A stretch of DNA of 64,000 bases from Leptolyngbyaceae cyanobacterium. Lineage in GTDB: Bacteria > Cyanobacteriota > Cyanobacteriia > Cyanobacteriales > Aerosakkonemataceae. The stretch lies in the NCBI GenBank assembly GCA_036703985.1, contig DATNQN010000020.1, forward strand, positions 83,742 to 147,741, read 5' to 3'. This document shows positions 1-9,352 of the stretch, piece by piece. Under the pieces are notes generated by a model. That model saw only the letters and a program-made list of their open reading frames with translations. It did no database searches and was not told where the DNA came from. The first letter of the stretch is position 1. Each line of letters opens with the position of its first letter. The translations under genes and the position numbers were made by a program.

Positions 1-1
1 A

Positions 2-1081
2 GCTAACGGACAATCCGTACTGTTACCAGTGCCGACTTTGGGACTGGGACAGGAAATTTTAATGCTGCTACGCAGTCATCACCTTTTTACGGGTCGTGAC
101 TTGGATATTTGGGTAGATGGTACGGTTGCCGCAGGTTGCGACGCTTACCTTAATTTATTGTCTCACTTGCCGACATCGGTACAGAATTTTTCGCGCCATC
201 AGCCTTTATTTTGGGACGAGCGAATTCGTCCCCGCGTGCGCCGATTAATGCCAGAACAAGCTCCAGAAATCGGCAAATCTCCTTGTATCGTGCTGACGGA
301 TGAATCGGCTGATTTTGGCAAGTATTGCCACCCAAACAGCGGTTCTTGGTTAATTTTGCTACCTCAAAGACCGGGACGCGCGATCGATACCGATTTTCAA
401 TTTCTCGATCGCTATGCTGCTGCCGTTAGCGATCGAACTACCGCACAAGGAAAACAAACCAATACCCCTGACGCATCGATTAATGTAGAAACTTATTTAT
501 TAGCGCAACATTGTGATGGGCCAGGAACTACCCAGTTAATTCATAATTTACGTCCCCAGCACGTCATATTTATCCACGGTTCTCCTACCTATTTGGCAGA
601 TTTAACTAGCCTCGATGAGCTACATAACCGTTATCACCTCCATTCTCCCAGTGCCGGAACGTTGGTGGAATTGCCTATAGGGGAAAATTTTTTACAGCCC
701 GCCGCACCAGAAACTAATTATGAAGGGGAATTGACCGAGTTAGGTACGGTGGTGACCATTGCCCTTCCAGATACGATCACCGCCGATCCGCGCTGGCAAA
801 ACTTTGCCGATACTGGTTTAGTAGAAGCACGCTGGCAAGGTGAGGAATTGGTATTGCGGGGATTAACTCAGCGAGAACTGCTTACTCAGGGAAGCGATCG
901 CCTCCCTGCCGATCTAGCTTGCTGTGGCAGATGCGTCCACCAAAGGGGACAGCGCTGCTGGAATCAAGCATCCCCCCTCTTCGGCTTTAAGGTAACTCCA
1001 GATGGCTACTGCCCGGTTTTTGAACCAAGTACTGGGCCATCACATCATTTGAGAAATGAAAAAGATAATAGCGATAACTGA
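2..1081 (+). CDS. MBL-fold/beta-CASP metallo-hydrolase, C-terminal part (5' end outside window)
   Basis: The reading frame is open from base 2, and the residues before the first ATG at 29 (ending VLLPVPTLGLGQE) continue the family sequence, so the gene begins upstream and only about 360 C-terminal residues are present. The stretch with LPVPTLGLGQEI, a WVDGT segment and IIHNLRPQHVIFIHG-like text resembles the beta-CASP and late metallo-beta-lactamase portions of RNA-processing nucleases. The main HxHxDH metal motif would lie upstream and is not seen. The C-terminus has a small Cys cluster (CCGRC, RCW, YCP) that could bind zinc. Whether it cuts RNA is inference from the family. Confidence 0.7.
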   Translation, partial: ANGQSVLLPVPTLGLGQEILMLLRSHHLFTGRDLDIWVDGTVAAGCDAYLNLLSHLPTSVQNFSRHQPLFWDERIRPRVRRLMPEQAPEIGKSPCIVLTDESADFGKYCHPNSGSWLILLPQRPGRAIDTDFQFLDRYAAAVSDRTTAQGKQTNTPDASINVETYLLAQHCDGPGTTQLIHNLRPQHVIFIHGSPTYLADLTSLDELHNRYHLHSPSAGTLVELPIGENFLQPAAPETNYEGELTELGTVVTIALPDTITADPRWQNFADTGLVEARWQGEELVLRGLTQRELLTQGSDRLPADLACCGRCVHQRGQRCWNQASPLFGFKVTPDGYCPVFEPSTGPSHHLRNEKDNSDN

Positions 1082-1140
1082 ATTCAGGAGCCAGAATTCA
1101 GGAGTCAGAAGTCAGAAGTCAGTATTCAGAAGTTAGAATA
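1081..1140. repeat. Heptad-type short tandem repeats (TCAGAAG/TCAGGAG)
   Basis: Imperfect seven-base units (CAGGAGT, CAGAAGT and variants) run directly after the stop codon of the metallo-hydrolase. The same family recurs near 12130, 45840 and 54150. These are typical cyanobacterial short tandemly repeated sequences; no coding or regulatory role is visible. Confidence 0.6.
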
Positions 1141-1227
1141 CAAAACAGCTATTGCCAATTCACTTGCTTTCATATCACTAATATTTCCGCTGCCCCGCTG
1201 CCCCCTGCTCCCCTGCCTCGACAAAAG

Positions 1228-1260
1228 TTAACCCAGCGTCTATATCTGATGCTGGGCTAA
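1228..1260 (-). terminator. Hairpin downstream of the minus-strand gene at 1285-1596
   Basis: TTAACCCAGCGTC and GATGCTGGGCTAA form an 11/13 imperfect stem. On the minus strand the stem is followed by AACTTTTGTC, a modest U-rich tail. The position just past the stop codon suits a terminator for the small gene. Confidence 0.5.
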
Positions 1261-1284
1261 AGTTCTACTTGCTATGCTGTTTGA

Positions 1285-1596
1285 TTAATCTGCGTTGGTG
1301 TCTGGATAATGATTGCGGATTTGTTCTGCTTCTGGACAATCATCAGAAACCAGGGGTTCTACATTACCGCGCGGTACGGAGGCCAATTTCTGACTAACAG
1401 CACCAATGCTTTCTAGGCGCACCATCTCTTCCCAGGAAGAAACTTCATCTTCTTCTTCTGTTTCATAGCGCAATGTCACCAAATCGCCTTCAATGTCGAT
1501 AATGCGAGCGCGTTCGATCCAACGTTGCTGGTCCCGCAAGAAAACACAGACTTCCCGACCATCGCAACAGAGTTGATATATCTTGCGGTGTAGCAT
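1285..1596 (-). CDS. Small conserved cyanobacterial protein (DUF6679-like)
   Basis: A 103-residue acidic protein starting MLHRKIYQLCCDGREV, followed by a short beta-rich core and a run of Glu/Asp (ETEEEDEVSSWEEM). I recognise this as a protein widely kept in cyanobacteria and grouped, as far as I recall, under DUF6679; no function is known to me. There is no signal peptide or membrane segment. The ATG is preceded on the minus strand by a purine-rich AGGAGAATCA, a good ribosome binding site. A hairpin follows the stop codon, so it looks monocistronic. Confidence 0.75.
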   Translation of the reverse strand: MLHRKIYQLCCDGREVCVFLRDQQRWIERARIIDIEGDLVTLRYETEEEDEVSSWEEMVRLESIGAVSQKLASVPRGNVEPLVSDDCPEAEQIRNHYPDTNAD

Positions 1597-2003
1597 GTAT
1601 TGATTCTCCTGAACAGGGAACTCTTCAAATTTTTAGTTTGGTTAATCTCTCACTTGAGATGGGATGACTTCAGGAAACTTCCTTAAGCCATTATCGATCG
1701 TCTCATTTAAAAGTGTTTACTCTTCATTAAGAGCGATCGCTCTTTTAAATAGGATGACATAGATTGTTTCTTTCCTTTATAACAAGTTTATCATTTCTAT
1801 CTGATGCTTTAGTTGAAGGCATTTTAGCCGTAATTAAGCAGCAGATCGTAAAGTGAAAATTCCTCAGCCAATTATGAGCGGTCAGCGCATTTATCATTGA
1901 AAGTTAGGAGCGTTCAAAAAGACGGGAATAATGTGAAGGCGAACGCAACTATTAATCTGTATTGAAATGGCTTTGTGCCGTTGATAGCAGTTTACATTGA
2001 CCT

Positions 2004-2165
2004 TCACCGTCCTAAAAGTCCGGTGATTCTTGGGCTGAATCTTGCCTCTACTAGCGATGCTAATTTTGGTCTTACGGTTTCATGTCTAGCCCGAAACATA
2101 TCTCTTGATATGCCCCGCTTATGGGCTACTCCCCAAGCGTAAATTTCTGTGTGTCCCACAGTATT
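2004..2165 (-). pseudogene. Remnant of an IS200/IS605-type TnpB C-terminus
   Basis: On the minus strand an open frame of 53 codons reads NTVGHTEIYAWG, later FSPRITGLLGR, then stop. The GHTEIYAWG pattern is familiar from the extreme C-terminus of cyanobacterial TnpB/OrfB proteins, just after the zinc ribbon. No zinc-ribbon CxxC pairs or RuvC motifs can be followed upstream in any frame, so only a tail survives. The assignment rests on one short motif. Confidence 0.45.
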
Positions 2166-2822
2166 TAATTTCTTTTCATCCTTGCTGTGTGGATTTATTT
2201 TTATACCATTGACAGACAGGAATTTCGAGATTACGGAGCAGGTCGTTAAACTTGTTTACTCATCGTTCTCAAGGCCATTGACTTTTTGTTATTTTACCAG
2301 AAATTTGTCGTATAACGACCGGGGTTTAAACCCAATTTTTCGATAAAATGATGTTCATTTCAATGCTAGTTTTTAGATCCTGGCTTTTGGATTTTCAATT
2401 TTTTACTTTACTTATGATGAAGCTTTTCTCTTTTAAGTAACTTTTTTCAGCTACATAGTTGAGTTTGGCCTCACGGTAATTAAGGAGCAAATTAGCTACC
2501 CTGGATTGGGAAAACTCGTAATTACTCAGATCGCTTTGCCTGAGATCGGGCTAGCTATTGCCTGCAATCCAGTATAGAACTTGTCTGCGGGTATCCTAAC
2601 ACAAACAAGGCCATTTCATCTGAATCTCCTAAGTTTTGGTAATGGCAAACCTAAAAATTTTTTCTTTTTAAGCCTGCCGTGTCTCTAGTGAAATGGATAT
2701 CTATTAACACTTATTCTATAATCTCAAAGCCTGTTCTGGAAGCCAACTGACTGGGATTTTTGTCTAAATTTACACGCTCTTGTCGAGGAATTAAAAATAT
2801 TCTCAGCGATTTTCCTAATAAG

Positions 2823-2867
2823 TGATAACGGCTAAAACCTTTGTAGAAAGGGCTTTAGCCGTTATCA
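2823..2867. repeat. Strong hairpin, 14-bp arms
   Basis: TGATAACGGCTAAA at 2823-2836 pairs perfectly with TTTAGCCGTTATCA at 2854-2867. It lies just beyond the stop of the minus-strand gene at 2925-3173, so it may terminate that transcript, although no clear U-run follows on that strand. Confidence 0.5.
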
Positions 2868-2924
2868 TTGCCGATGGATCGATCTCAGACCATCGTTTTG
2901 GTATTTATTTATACAGACTTTTTC

Positions 2925-3173
2925 CTAGCAAGGTATGGGTATGGGATGGGTATCTCTTAAACCAATTTCACCGTACTCCATCAGACTTCGAGTAAAAGAC
3001 CCCCTTGCCTCTCTTTGTATTTGACCTGAGTTGAGAGCATTGTACAGCGTGACTAAGGCGTCTAAATCGGCAGACTGGTAGCCCTTATTAGCCAATACTT
3101 GGCCAATTAGACCTTCAGAAGCAACACTTAAACACCCTGTTTGAAAAGCAGATTTAACCAGTGAGCGAATCAT
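2925..3173 (-). CDS. Small conserved hypothetical protein
   Basis: An 82-residue protein beginning MIRSLVKSAFQTGCLSVASEG, with a Leu-rich centre (DLDALVTLYNAL) and no Cys motif or membrane segment. Similar short proteins starting MIR(S/N)LVKSA are, from memory, common in filamentous cyanobacteria; their role is unknown to me. It is flanked by non-coding DNA on both sides and has no operon partner. The start ATG is preceded by AGGACGTT on the minus strand. Confidence 0.6.
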   Translation of the reverse strand: MIRSLVKSAFQTGCLSVASEGLIGQVLANKGYQSADLDALVTLYNALNSGQIQREARGSFTRSLMEYGEIGLRDTHPIPIPC

Positions 3174-3613
3174 AACGTCCTACAGCATCCTTGATGCGTT
3201 ACTCGTTATTCTCAGTGTCAAACATCTCTATAATTAAGTAAATGATAAAAGGCCGTAGCATGGTGTGATAAATTGCCTCTTGATGCTGTGATTTGTGTCA
3301 CTGAGGCGTAAATTGATTGATTTTGCTAACGGATTTTCTTTGGCTGAGCGGCTTTATGCGATCGAACCACCACAGAGATGCTTGACTTATGTAATAGCTT
3401 ATAGGCATTACTGTAAAGAATGTGTAAAGACACCAGAGGTCGAACGACAAATTTTCTGTAAAGATTGCCGGAACGTCCGCGATCGCTCGTCATCAACAGC
3501 AGTCTCCCGACCGAAGATTGGTATTCCTTCCATCTAAAATCTAAAATCGATCGACCGATCGCTTGTAAAGTAGTGGGATTAGCACATTCTTTTTTCAAAC
3601 AGGAATAGCACTC
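3174..3613. other. Intergenic region with one doubtful small frame
   Basis: An 80-codon GTG-start frame at 3295-3537 on the plus strand contains two CxxC pairs (YCKECV and FCKDCR) that look like a zinc ribbon. It has no evident ribosome binding site, and I do not recognise the rest. It could be a real small protein or a gene remnant. Otherwise only HIP1-like GCGATCG sites are seen. Confidence 0.35.
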
Positions 3614-4615
3614 GTGTTGGCGATCGCAGTAAAAGAGCAGCAGTACAAAACCTACGTCCTCTCTGACCAAACAGCCCAATCCGAAATAGAGGTAGTTCCA
3701 GAACGAGGCGGCATAATTACTAAATGGTGTTATCAAGGTCAAGAAATCCTCTACCTAGATGCAGAGAGATTCGCCAATCCAAACTTAAGCGTTAGAGGAG
3801 GAATTCCGATCCTGTTCCCCATTTGCGGGAACTTACCAGACAACACCTACACCCATCACAAGCGGGTGTGGACAAAACCAGTAGATGATATAGGGAATAA
3901 GGGAGATAAAGAAAATAAGGGAGATAAAAAAAATAAAGGAGACAAGGAAGAGCCTTTTTCCCCACCCACTACTTATGATGAAACGTATAACATTCAAAAA
4001 TATACCCTTAAACAACACGGTTTTGCTCGCGACCTTCCTTGGGAAGTCACCGAGCAAGTAACGGAAGGCTTTGTCAGCATTACCCTGGTTCTGGAAAGTA
4101 ACAAAAAAACGAGAGAAGTTTATCCTTTTGATTTTAAAATAGCCTTTACCTACCAGTTAAAGGGCAATCGGTTGGAAATTCGCCAGCGCTACACTAACTG
4201 CTCGGAAGAACAAATGCCCTTTTCTACTGGACTGCATCCTTATTTTTATACCGCCGATAAGACTCAGCTACAGTTGCGGATTCCTGCCAAGGAATATCAA
4301 GATCAGCGTACTAATACAGTTCATCCATTCACGGGTAGTTTTGATTTCGATACCGATGAAATAGATGTGGCATTTCGGGATATCAATAGTCCTTTCGCCA
4401 CTGCGATCGACAACGGTCGCCAATTGCGTATCAGCCTGAGTTATGATGAAGCATACTCTACTTTAGTTTTCTGGACAGTAAAAGGTAAAGATTTTTACTG
4501 CCTAGAACCTTGGACTGCGCCTCGTAACGCGCTCAATACCAACCAAAATTTGATTCGATTAGAACCAGACCAAACCTTCGAGACAATCGTTGGTTTAAGC
4601 GTCTCTTTTTCCTAA
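3614..4615 (+). CDS. Aldose 1-epimerase-like protein (galactose mutarotase superfamily)
   Basis: A 333-residue protein with the mutarotase beta-sandwich pattern: IEVVPERGGIITKW near residues 25-38, SVRGGIPILFPICGNLP, KQHGFARDLPWEV (catalytic-type HGF), and STGLHPYF. It interconverts sugar anomers or acts as a hexose-6-phosphate epimerase-like protein; the substrate cannot be told. GTG start chosen because MLAIAVKEQQYKTYVLSD matches the family N-terminus. Between the GNLPDNTY and YTLKQHGF segments there are about 35-40 extra residues rich in NKGDK repeats, encoded by GGGAGATAA-type repeat DNA at about 3880-3990. This looks like an in-frame repeat insertion in a surface loop. Confidence 0.85.
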   Translation: MLAIAVKEQQYKTYVLSDQTAQSEIEVVPERGGIITKWCYQGQEILYLDAERFANPNLSVRGGIPILFPICGNLPDNTYTHHKRVWTKPVDDIGNKGDKENKGDKKNKGDKEEPFSPPTTYDETYNIQKYTLKQHGFARDLPWEVTEQVTEGFVSITLVLESNKKTREVYPFDFKIAFTYQLKGNRLEIRQRYTNCSEEQMPFSTGLHPYFYTADKTQLQLRIPAKEYQDQRTNTVHPFTGSFDFDTDEIDVAFRDINSPFATAIDNGRQLRISLSYDEAYSTLVFWTVKGKDFYCLEPWTAPRNALNTNQNLIRLEPDQTFETIVGLSVSFS

Positions 4616-4628
4616 AATTGACATACTT

Positions 4629-4654
4629 CCCCGTCAAGCGATGCTGTGACGGGG
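4629..4654. repeat. CCCCGTCA/TGACGGGG hairpin, possible IS200/605 end or terminator
   Basis: CCCCGTCA at 4629-4636 pairs with TGACGGGG at 4647-4654 and is followed by GATTCTTAC. Hairpins of this form followed by GATTCTT resemble the subterminal ends of cyanobacterial IS200/IS605 elements. No transposase is adjacent, so it may be a solo end, or simply the terminator of the epimerase gene. Confidence 0.45.
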
Positions 4655-4736
4655 GATTCTTACAGCAGTCACCCATTGGAATTCCACATCGGAGAAGGGT
4701 TTGGGAAGTGTCTTTTTAAACTGCATCAAACTCGCG

Positions 4737-6338
4737 TTAATTTTGCGATCGCCTTACCCCTGAAGATGACTTCCTTACCAATAAAATCAGTTTGTCGTTT
4801 TCCAATTTCACAATCCATTCCGACCTGTTAAAAAAAGGCGGTATATCCTTCTTTTTAATCAGAATATAATCAATCATATCAAACCAATCTCCCTTAATTC
4901 CTTTAGTGCGCCATATCTCAACCTGACCGAGACGCTCTTCATATTGGGGGGTCAACGCAGTATGGCCTAAATAAGGTCTGACTGATGTATAAGTTGCAGA
5001 TAAATAGCTCAACTTCGGTTCTGGCGATAACAAAACTCCATCTAGACCAAGTTGATTAATTTCGGTCAGCATTTGCTTCTCTTCCCGCGTTAAAAAAAAT
5101 GCTTCTGCTGGATAAAGTAAACGGTCTTTAATGAAAGTTAAATTGTCACTTATAACCAATCCAGCCAGCATTATCAATAAGTATCTAAATAAATAAGGAT
5201 GTAACTTCTCTTGCAGAGCGATCGTAATTTTTTGAATGAGCGGTAGAGCAATCAAGCAAAGCGGTGTCCAAATGTAGCCGCGAGTGAAATGTAAAGGCTG
5301 GATCGGATTAATAAATAAGTCGTGTTTAGCCAACAAAAGAGATATCAAAAAATAAATAAACAAAAAACCCACATTTCGGTCTAACTTGTGACGATCGATC
5401 CAAATCCGACCAGCAGCTAGTAAAGCAACCGGAGAATAAGCCATAATCATTGAATTCACGGGCAAAGTCCAGGCAATCGACCATTCTTCATGAATTGCTC
5501 GATGCTGCGGCACGGAATTCAAAAAAACTTTGTAGTAGACCAAGAATAAACCCGTGAAAGCAAACATTACCAAGAAATTTTTTACCGTTGAGCTTGTCCG
5601 CTCTAAACAAGCTAATATGCCAAACCATAAAGTGAGGATAAGTAAAAGTTGAACGCCCGAAAATGGATGTGCTGTTCCTAGTAAACCACCGCAAAAAATC
5701 GCCCAAAACCATCGTTCGTTTAGTACTGCTAACCACGTAGCAGCCACAATTCCATGATAAATTGCTTCTAACGGATAAATTAAGTTCCTACCCCAGTTCA
5801 AAAACCACAAGCCGTCGCCAGGGTCATAACGAAAAAAACGAAAAAATATTGGATTTCCGTGGATAATATTATCAATCAATGCTGCCAAACATAAAAAGCC
5901 TCCTCCCCACATAACTAAAAAAAACAACAGTATTCTAAATCGGGGGTCTGGCAACAATTTTTTGACAACGAGTAGAGTAAAATAAGCACATAATAAACTG
6001 CCGATAATGCCAACAATAAAATAAAATATGCCTGGTTCTATGTTTAACTTTTTGATTCCGAATCCAAGTAACCAAATCGGCCATTGAAAGTAAATTATCG
6101 GTGGTGTCGGTGAAGAGTCGTAAGGATTGGGATAAGCAAAGCCATTCCCCCGTTCAAAAATTTCTCTACCATTGGCAGAGTAGTAAGGCATATCGTACTG
6201 GATGAATCCGGTAGGAATTACATCTGAGTCGATTCCTATTCTCAGCCAATGACCTAAATAGATAATTTGAAAAGGCGCGATCGCGATGAGGATGTAGGCC
6301 ACATCCATTATGCTAATTAGTCTTTTATTTCTCTGCAT
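4737..6338 (-). CDS. Polytopic membrane protein, glycosyltransferase-C-like
   Basis: About 533 residues with roughly ten hydrophobic segments and a soluble C-terminal part of about 110 residues ending IILIKKK...LILLVRKSSSG-like text. The layout (first TM, a long loop with DMPYYSANGREIFERG, many TMs, then a soluble tail) resembles GT-C or PMT-type glycosyltransferases and uncharacterised cyanobacterial membrane proteins; I see no definitive catalytic motif. Start placed at MQRNKRLISIMD. An in-frame ATG 31 codons upstream exists, but that stretch is encoded by filler repeats (GGGAGATGGGGG, CACCCTTCACCC) common between genes here. Monocistronic and convergent with the epimerase gene. Confidence 0.65.
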   Translation of the reverse strand: MQRNKRLISIMDVAYILIAIAPFQIIYLGHWLRIGIDSDVIPTGFIQYDMPYYSANGREIFERGNGFAYPNPYDSSPTPPIIYFQWPIWLLGFGIKKLNIEPGIFYFIVGIIGSLLCAYFTLLVVKKLLPDPRFRILLFFLVMWGGGFLCLAALIDNIIHGNPIFFRFFRYDPGDGLWFLNWGRNLIYPLEAIYHGIVAATWLAVLNERWFWAIFCGGLLGTAHPFSGVQLLLILTLWFGILACLERTSSTVKNFLVMFAFTGLFLVYYKVFLNSVPQHRAIHEEWSIAWTLPVNSMIMAYSPVALLAAGRIWIDRHKLDRNVGFLFIYFLISLLLAKHDLFINPIQPLHFTRGYIWTPLCLIALPLIQKITIALQEKLHPYLFRYLLIMLAGLVISDNLTFIKDRLLYPAEAFFLTREEKQMLTEINQLGLDGVLLSPEPKLSYLSATYTSVRPYLGHTALTPQYEERLGQVEIWRTKGIKGDWFDMIDYILIKKKDIPPFFNRSEWIVKLENDKLILLVRKSSSGVRRSQN

Positions 6339-6543
6339 TTGATTAACAAAGAATCCAGAAGGTATGTTGGGGATAGGGAGATGGGGGAGAAAAATAGAAT
6401 TGATTTTCATAATTCTGGCTTCATCGTTCACCCTTCACCCTTTCGCCAGCCCCTATTCCAAAATTTTTTTGCTCAACCCTATTGACTATTTATTTTTTCC
6501 TGTGCTACATTGGTCAACGTTGCGAAAAAAAAGCAATTTCTTC

Positions 6544-6615
6544 GGGTCGCTAACTCAACGGTAGAGTACTCGGCTTTTAACCGATTAGTTCCGGGTTCGA
6601 ATCCCGGGCGACCCA
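6544..6615 (+). tRNA. tRNA-Lys (UUU)
   Basis: Acceptor arms GGGTCGC and GCGACCC pair perfectly. The anticodon loop CTTTTAA gives anticodon UUU. The T arm CCGGG-TTCGAAT-CCCGG is perfect, and the discriminator base is A. CCA is not encoded. Confidence 0.96.
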
Positions 6616-6772
6616 TTTTTGATAAATCATGCTTATATAATATTTAATTACGGTTAATCACTGAATCTCTAGATATATTTTCCTCTAGGTTGTAAAGTAT
6701 CTTAAGATTATTGTAAGAATTCCGCTGGTCTAAAACTAACTAGCTGACGACTAACCATTAGGAGGATGAGAT

Positions 6773-7852
6773 ATGGCGCTTGTACCTATGCGGCTGCTGT
6801 TGGATCACGCGGCTGAGAACGGATACGGTATTCCAGCTTACAACGTTAACAACATGGAGCAGATCCAAGCCATCATGCAGGCTGCTCAGGAAACCAATAG
6901 CCCCGTGATTTTGCAAGCTTCTCGCGGTGCCCGCAAATATGCTGGTGAAAATTTCCTGCGCCACTTGATTTTGGCGGCAGTGGAAACTTACCCCCACATC
7001 CCCATTGTCATGCACCAAGATCATGGCAACGAACCAGCCACCTGCTATTCTGCCATTAAGAACGGCTTCACCAGCGTGATGATGGACGGCTCCTTGGAAG
7101 CTGATGCCAAGACTCCAGCTAGCTATGAGTACAACGTCAACGTGACTCGCGAAGTAGTGAAAGTTGCTCACGCGATCGGTGCCAGCGTAGAAGGCGAACT
7201 GGGTTGCTTGGGCTCTTTGGAAACTGGCATGGGTGAAGCAGAAGACGGTCACGGTTTTGAAGGAAAGTTGGATCACTCCCAACTGCTGACCGATCCTGAC
7301 CAAGCAGTTGATTTCGTTGAGCAAACTCAAGTAGATGCTCTGGCAGTTGCGATCGGCACCAGCCACGGCGCTTACAAGTTCACCCGCAAGCCGACTGGCG
7401 AAATCCTGGCAATCAGCCGGATCGAAGAAATTCACCGCCGCCTACCTAACACGCACCTGGTAATGCACGGTTCCTCCTCCGTGCCAGAAGATTTGATCGC
7501 TCTGATCAACCAATACGGTGGCGCTATCCCCGAAACCTACGGCGTACCTCTGGAAGAAATCCAAAAAGGTATCAAGAGCGGCGTTCGCAAGGTAAATATC
7601 GATACCGACAACCGTCTGGCGATCACTGCTGCGGTTCGCGAAGCTTTGGCGAAAGATGCCAAGGAATTCGACCCCCGTCACTTCTTGAAGCCTTCGATCA
7701 AGTATATGCAGAAAGTTTGTGCTGAGCGCTATCAAGCTTTCGGTACAGCTGGCAATGCTACCAAGATCAAGCAAGTGTCTCTAGATGATTATGCTGCTAA
7801 GTATGCTAAGGGCGAATTGAACGTCGTCACTAAAAACGCTGTTAACGTCTAA
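6773..7852 (+). CDS. fbaA: Fructose-bisphosphate aldolase, class II (Calvin-cycle subtype)
   Basis: A 359-residue cytosolic enzyme that condenses dihydroxyacetone phosphate with glyceraldehyde-3-phosphate, and with erythrose-4-phosphate in the Calvin cycle. Class II motifs are clear: [19 protein letters not shown] with catalytic Asp83 and zinc-ligand His84, [20 protein letters not shown], and KVNIDTDNR. Full length for the CbbA/FbaA group used in carbon fixation and glycolysis. AGGAGG eight bases before the ATG is a strong ribosome binding site. The codons look optimised (CTG, CGC, AAC), as expected for a highly expressed gene. A strong terminator follows, so it is monocistronic. Confidence 0.96.
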   Translation: MALVPMRLLLDHAAENGYGIPAYNVNNMEQIQAIMQAAQETNSPVILQASRGARKYAGENFLRHLILAAVETYPHIPIVMHQDHGNEPATCYSAIKNGFTSVMMDGSLEADAKTPASYEYNVNVTREVVKVAHAIGASVEGELGCLGSLETGMGEAEDGHGFEGKLDHSQLLTDPDQAVDFVEQTQVDALAVAIGTSHGAYKFTRKPTGEILAISRIEEIHRRLPNTHLVMHGSSSVPEDLIALINQYGGAIPETYGVPLEEIQKGIKSGVRKVNIDTDNRLAITAAVREALAKDAKEFDPRHFLKPSIKYMQKVCAERYQAFGTAGNATKIKQVSLDDYAAKYAKGELNVVTKNAVNV

Positions 7853-7880
7853 TTAATTCTGCCTCTGCTTTGAATGCTAG

Positions 7881-7909
7881 TGGGTAGCTTTTTAGCTACC
7901 CATTTTTTT
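7881..7909 (+). terminator. Intrinsic terminator of the aldolase gene
   Basis: TGGGTAGCT, a TTTT loop and AGCTACCCA form a perfect 9-bp stem, followed by seven T. It lies 28 bases after the aldolase stop codon. Confidence 0.92.
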
Positions 7910-8095
7910 ATAGATTTCTCAATAATTTTTCAATTTCTGAATATTGTGATAAGGGGATAGTTTTCTGTTTTTTCTTGATTAAATCTGTAGCGGTTTCTCC
8001 TCTGCGATTTTTCTTGCTTACATCTATTCAGCTATTTACCAAAAACTTAATAGTTTGGCATACCAATTGACTCTTTATTTCTGCCATAGCTGAGG

Positions 8096-8128
8096 AAAAA
8101 AAGCCCACCATACCGCTTGGTTGGTGGG
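8096..8128 (-). terminator. Intrinsic terminator of the nitrilase-family gene
   Basis: On the minus strand CCCACCA and TGGTGGG form a stem followed by CTTTTTTT. It starts 15 bases beyond the stop codon at 8143. Confidence 0.85.
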
Positions 8129-8142
8129 AGAAATTTTTTAGA

Positions 8143-8952
8143 TCAGAAAACGCGATGTTGCAGACAAGGCATTTGGCGGCGGACTTGTTTGAGACGATCG
8201 GGATTGATTTCTGCGATCGCAACTCCCGGTCTATCCCCCGCATCAGCTAAAATTACTCCCCAAGGGTCAACAACGATCGCGTGTCCGTGCGTTTGACGCA
8301 TGGCATAGTGGTTTCCAGTCTGGGCGGGTGCGATCACATAACAAGTATTTTCGATCGCTCTAGCTTGAATTAGCACTTGCCAATGATCTTTACCAGTATA
8401 AGCAGTGAAAGCAGCTGGCACGAATAGTACATCTGCTCCCATTTGGGATAAGTGTCGGTACAGTTCCGGGAAGCGGACATCGTAACACACCGAAAGCCCC
8501 AAATTACCCAATTCTTTCATGGGAGCCACAGGCGGAATGCGCGTTCCAGCCATGACGGTGCTAGACTCCCGATAGGTGTTACCGTCGGGTACGTTAACGT
8601 CGAATAGGTGAACTTTTTGATAGCGAGCCAGTTCTTGACCGCTGGGGTCAACTAACAAGGCAGTATTGTAAACTTTATCAGCGCTCACGGGAACTGGGAA
8701 ACCACCGCCCAAGATAGTAACTTGAAAGCGCTGCGCCATTGTTTTGAGAAATTTTTCGCTGTGTTGGGCGATGCTTTCTGCTTGGGCAATTTTATCTTTT
8801 TCTTCTCCCATGAAGGCAAAGTTTTCTGGTAAACAAACTAATTCCGCGCCTCGCCCTTTGGCAAGTTCAATTAGTTCTTCTGCCTGAGTTAAGTTTTTTT
8901 GTAAGTCAGGCAGACTGGTCATTTGGATAGCAGCAGCTAGATAAGACTTCAT
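8143..8952 (-). CDS. Nitrilase-superfamily amidohydrolase (deaminated glutathione amidase-like)
   Basis: A 269-residue carbon-nitrogen hydrolase with the full Glu-Lys-Cys triad: Glu43 in LPENFAFMG, Lys113 in YQKVHLFDV, and Cys156 in SVCYDVRFPE. These signatures match the Nit1/Nit2 branch, whose best-known activity is removal of the amide from deaminated glutathione (metabolite repair). The substrate here is inferred. Soluble and of full length. It is a single gene ending at its own terminator; start ATG chosen for the MKSYLAAAIQM family N-terminus. Confidence 0.88.
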   Translation of the reverse strand: MKSYLAAAIQMTSLPDLQKNLTQAEELIELAKGRGAELVCLPENFAFMGEEKDKIAQAESIAQHSEKFLKTMAQRFQVTILGGGFPVPVSADKVYNTALLVDPSGQELARYQKVHLFDVNVPDGNTYRESSTVMAGTRIPPVAPMKELGNLGLSVCYDVRFPELYRHLSQMGADVLFVPAAFTAYTGKDHWQVLIQARAIENTCYVIAPAQTGNHYAMRQTHGHAIVVDPWGVILADAGDRPGVAIAEINPDRLKQVRRQMPCLQHRVF

Positions 8953-9352
8953 TTGTGAGGTAGCAAACTAGAGCAGGACAGGTTATTCAGAATATATCTT
9001 TCTTTGGTTAACCCCGGAAATTAAACTAAACCGACGAGCAAGCCAACCGATGGCAAAGCAAATCTTTATTAGTTAATAACGCTATTTTTATAGTAACTGA
9101 TTTAGACAGCTTAAATAAATTTAAACATCAGCATCGTGTTTGCTATTTCGATCGCGCCCTAGTTCACCCAAATAGATGACTTGATTGACAAATAGCAACA
9201 ACCGACTATAATTCGATTTTTGATGTTTTTGAATTACCCTATTCTCTGGAGATGTATTCGCAATTTTTGGCTGCTTTTAATAAAATATTTAAAGCACGTA
9301 CAAGTAAATTGGTATATTATTTATTGCTGAAATTTACAATATTTATAGAAAT
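8953..9352. other. Intergenic region between divergent genes
   Basis: About 400 A+T-rich bases separating the nitrilase (minus) and metalloprotease (plus) genes. It must hold both promoters, but no box stands out clearly. No small gene, tRNA or repeat family is seen. Confidence 0.5.

Larger units (their letters stand above)
1597..2924. other. Long stretch without an intact gene
   Basis: About 1.3 kb with no convincing intact coding region. It holds a degraded transposase fragment on the minus strand (2004-2165, listed separately) and a strong hairpin near 2823-2867. A 65-codon open frame at 2149-2346 on the plus strand runs opposite the transposase remnant, has no recognisable motif, and is probably fortuitous. 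Confidence 0.6.

Noticed and set aside
2149..2346. 65-codon plus-strand open frame
   Set aside because: It overlaps the TnpB-tail region on the opposite strand and lacks a ribosome binding site and any recognisable motif.
6758..7774. Two long open frames on the minus strand across the aldolase gene
   Set aside because: They are shadows of the codon-optimised aldolase gene, which has clear motifs and a ribosome binding site on the plus strand.
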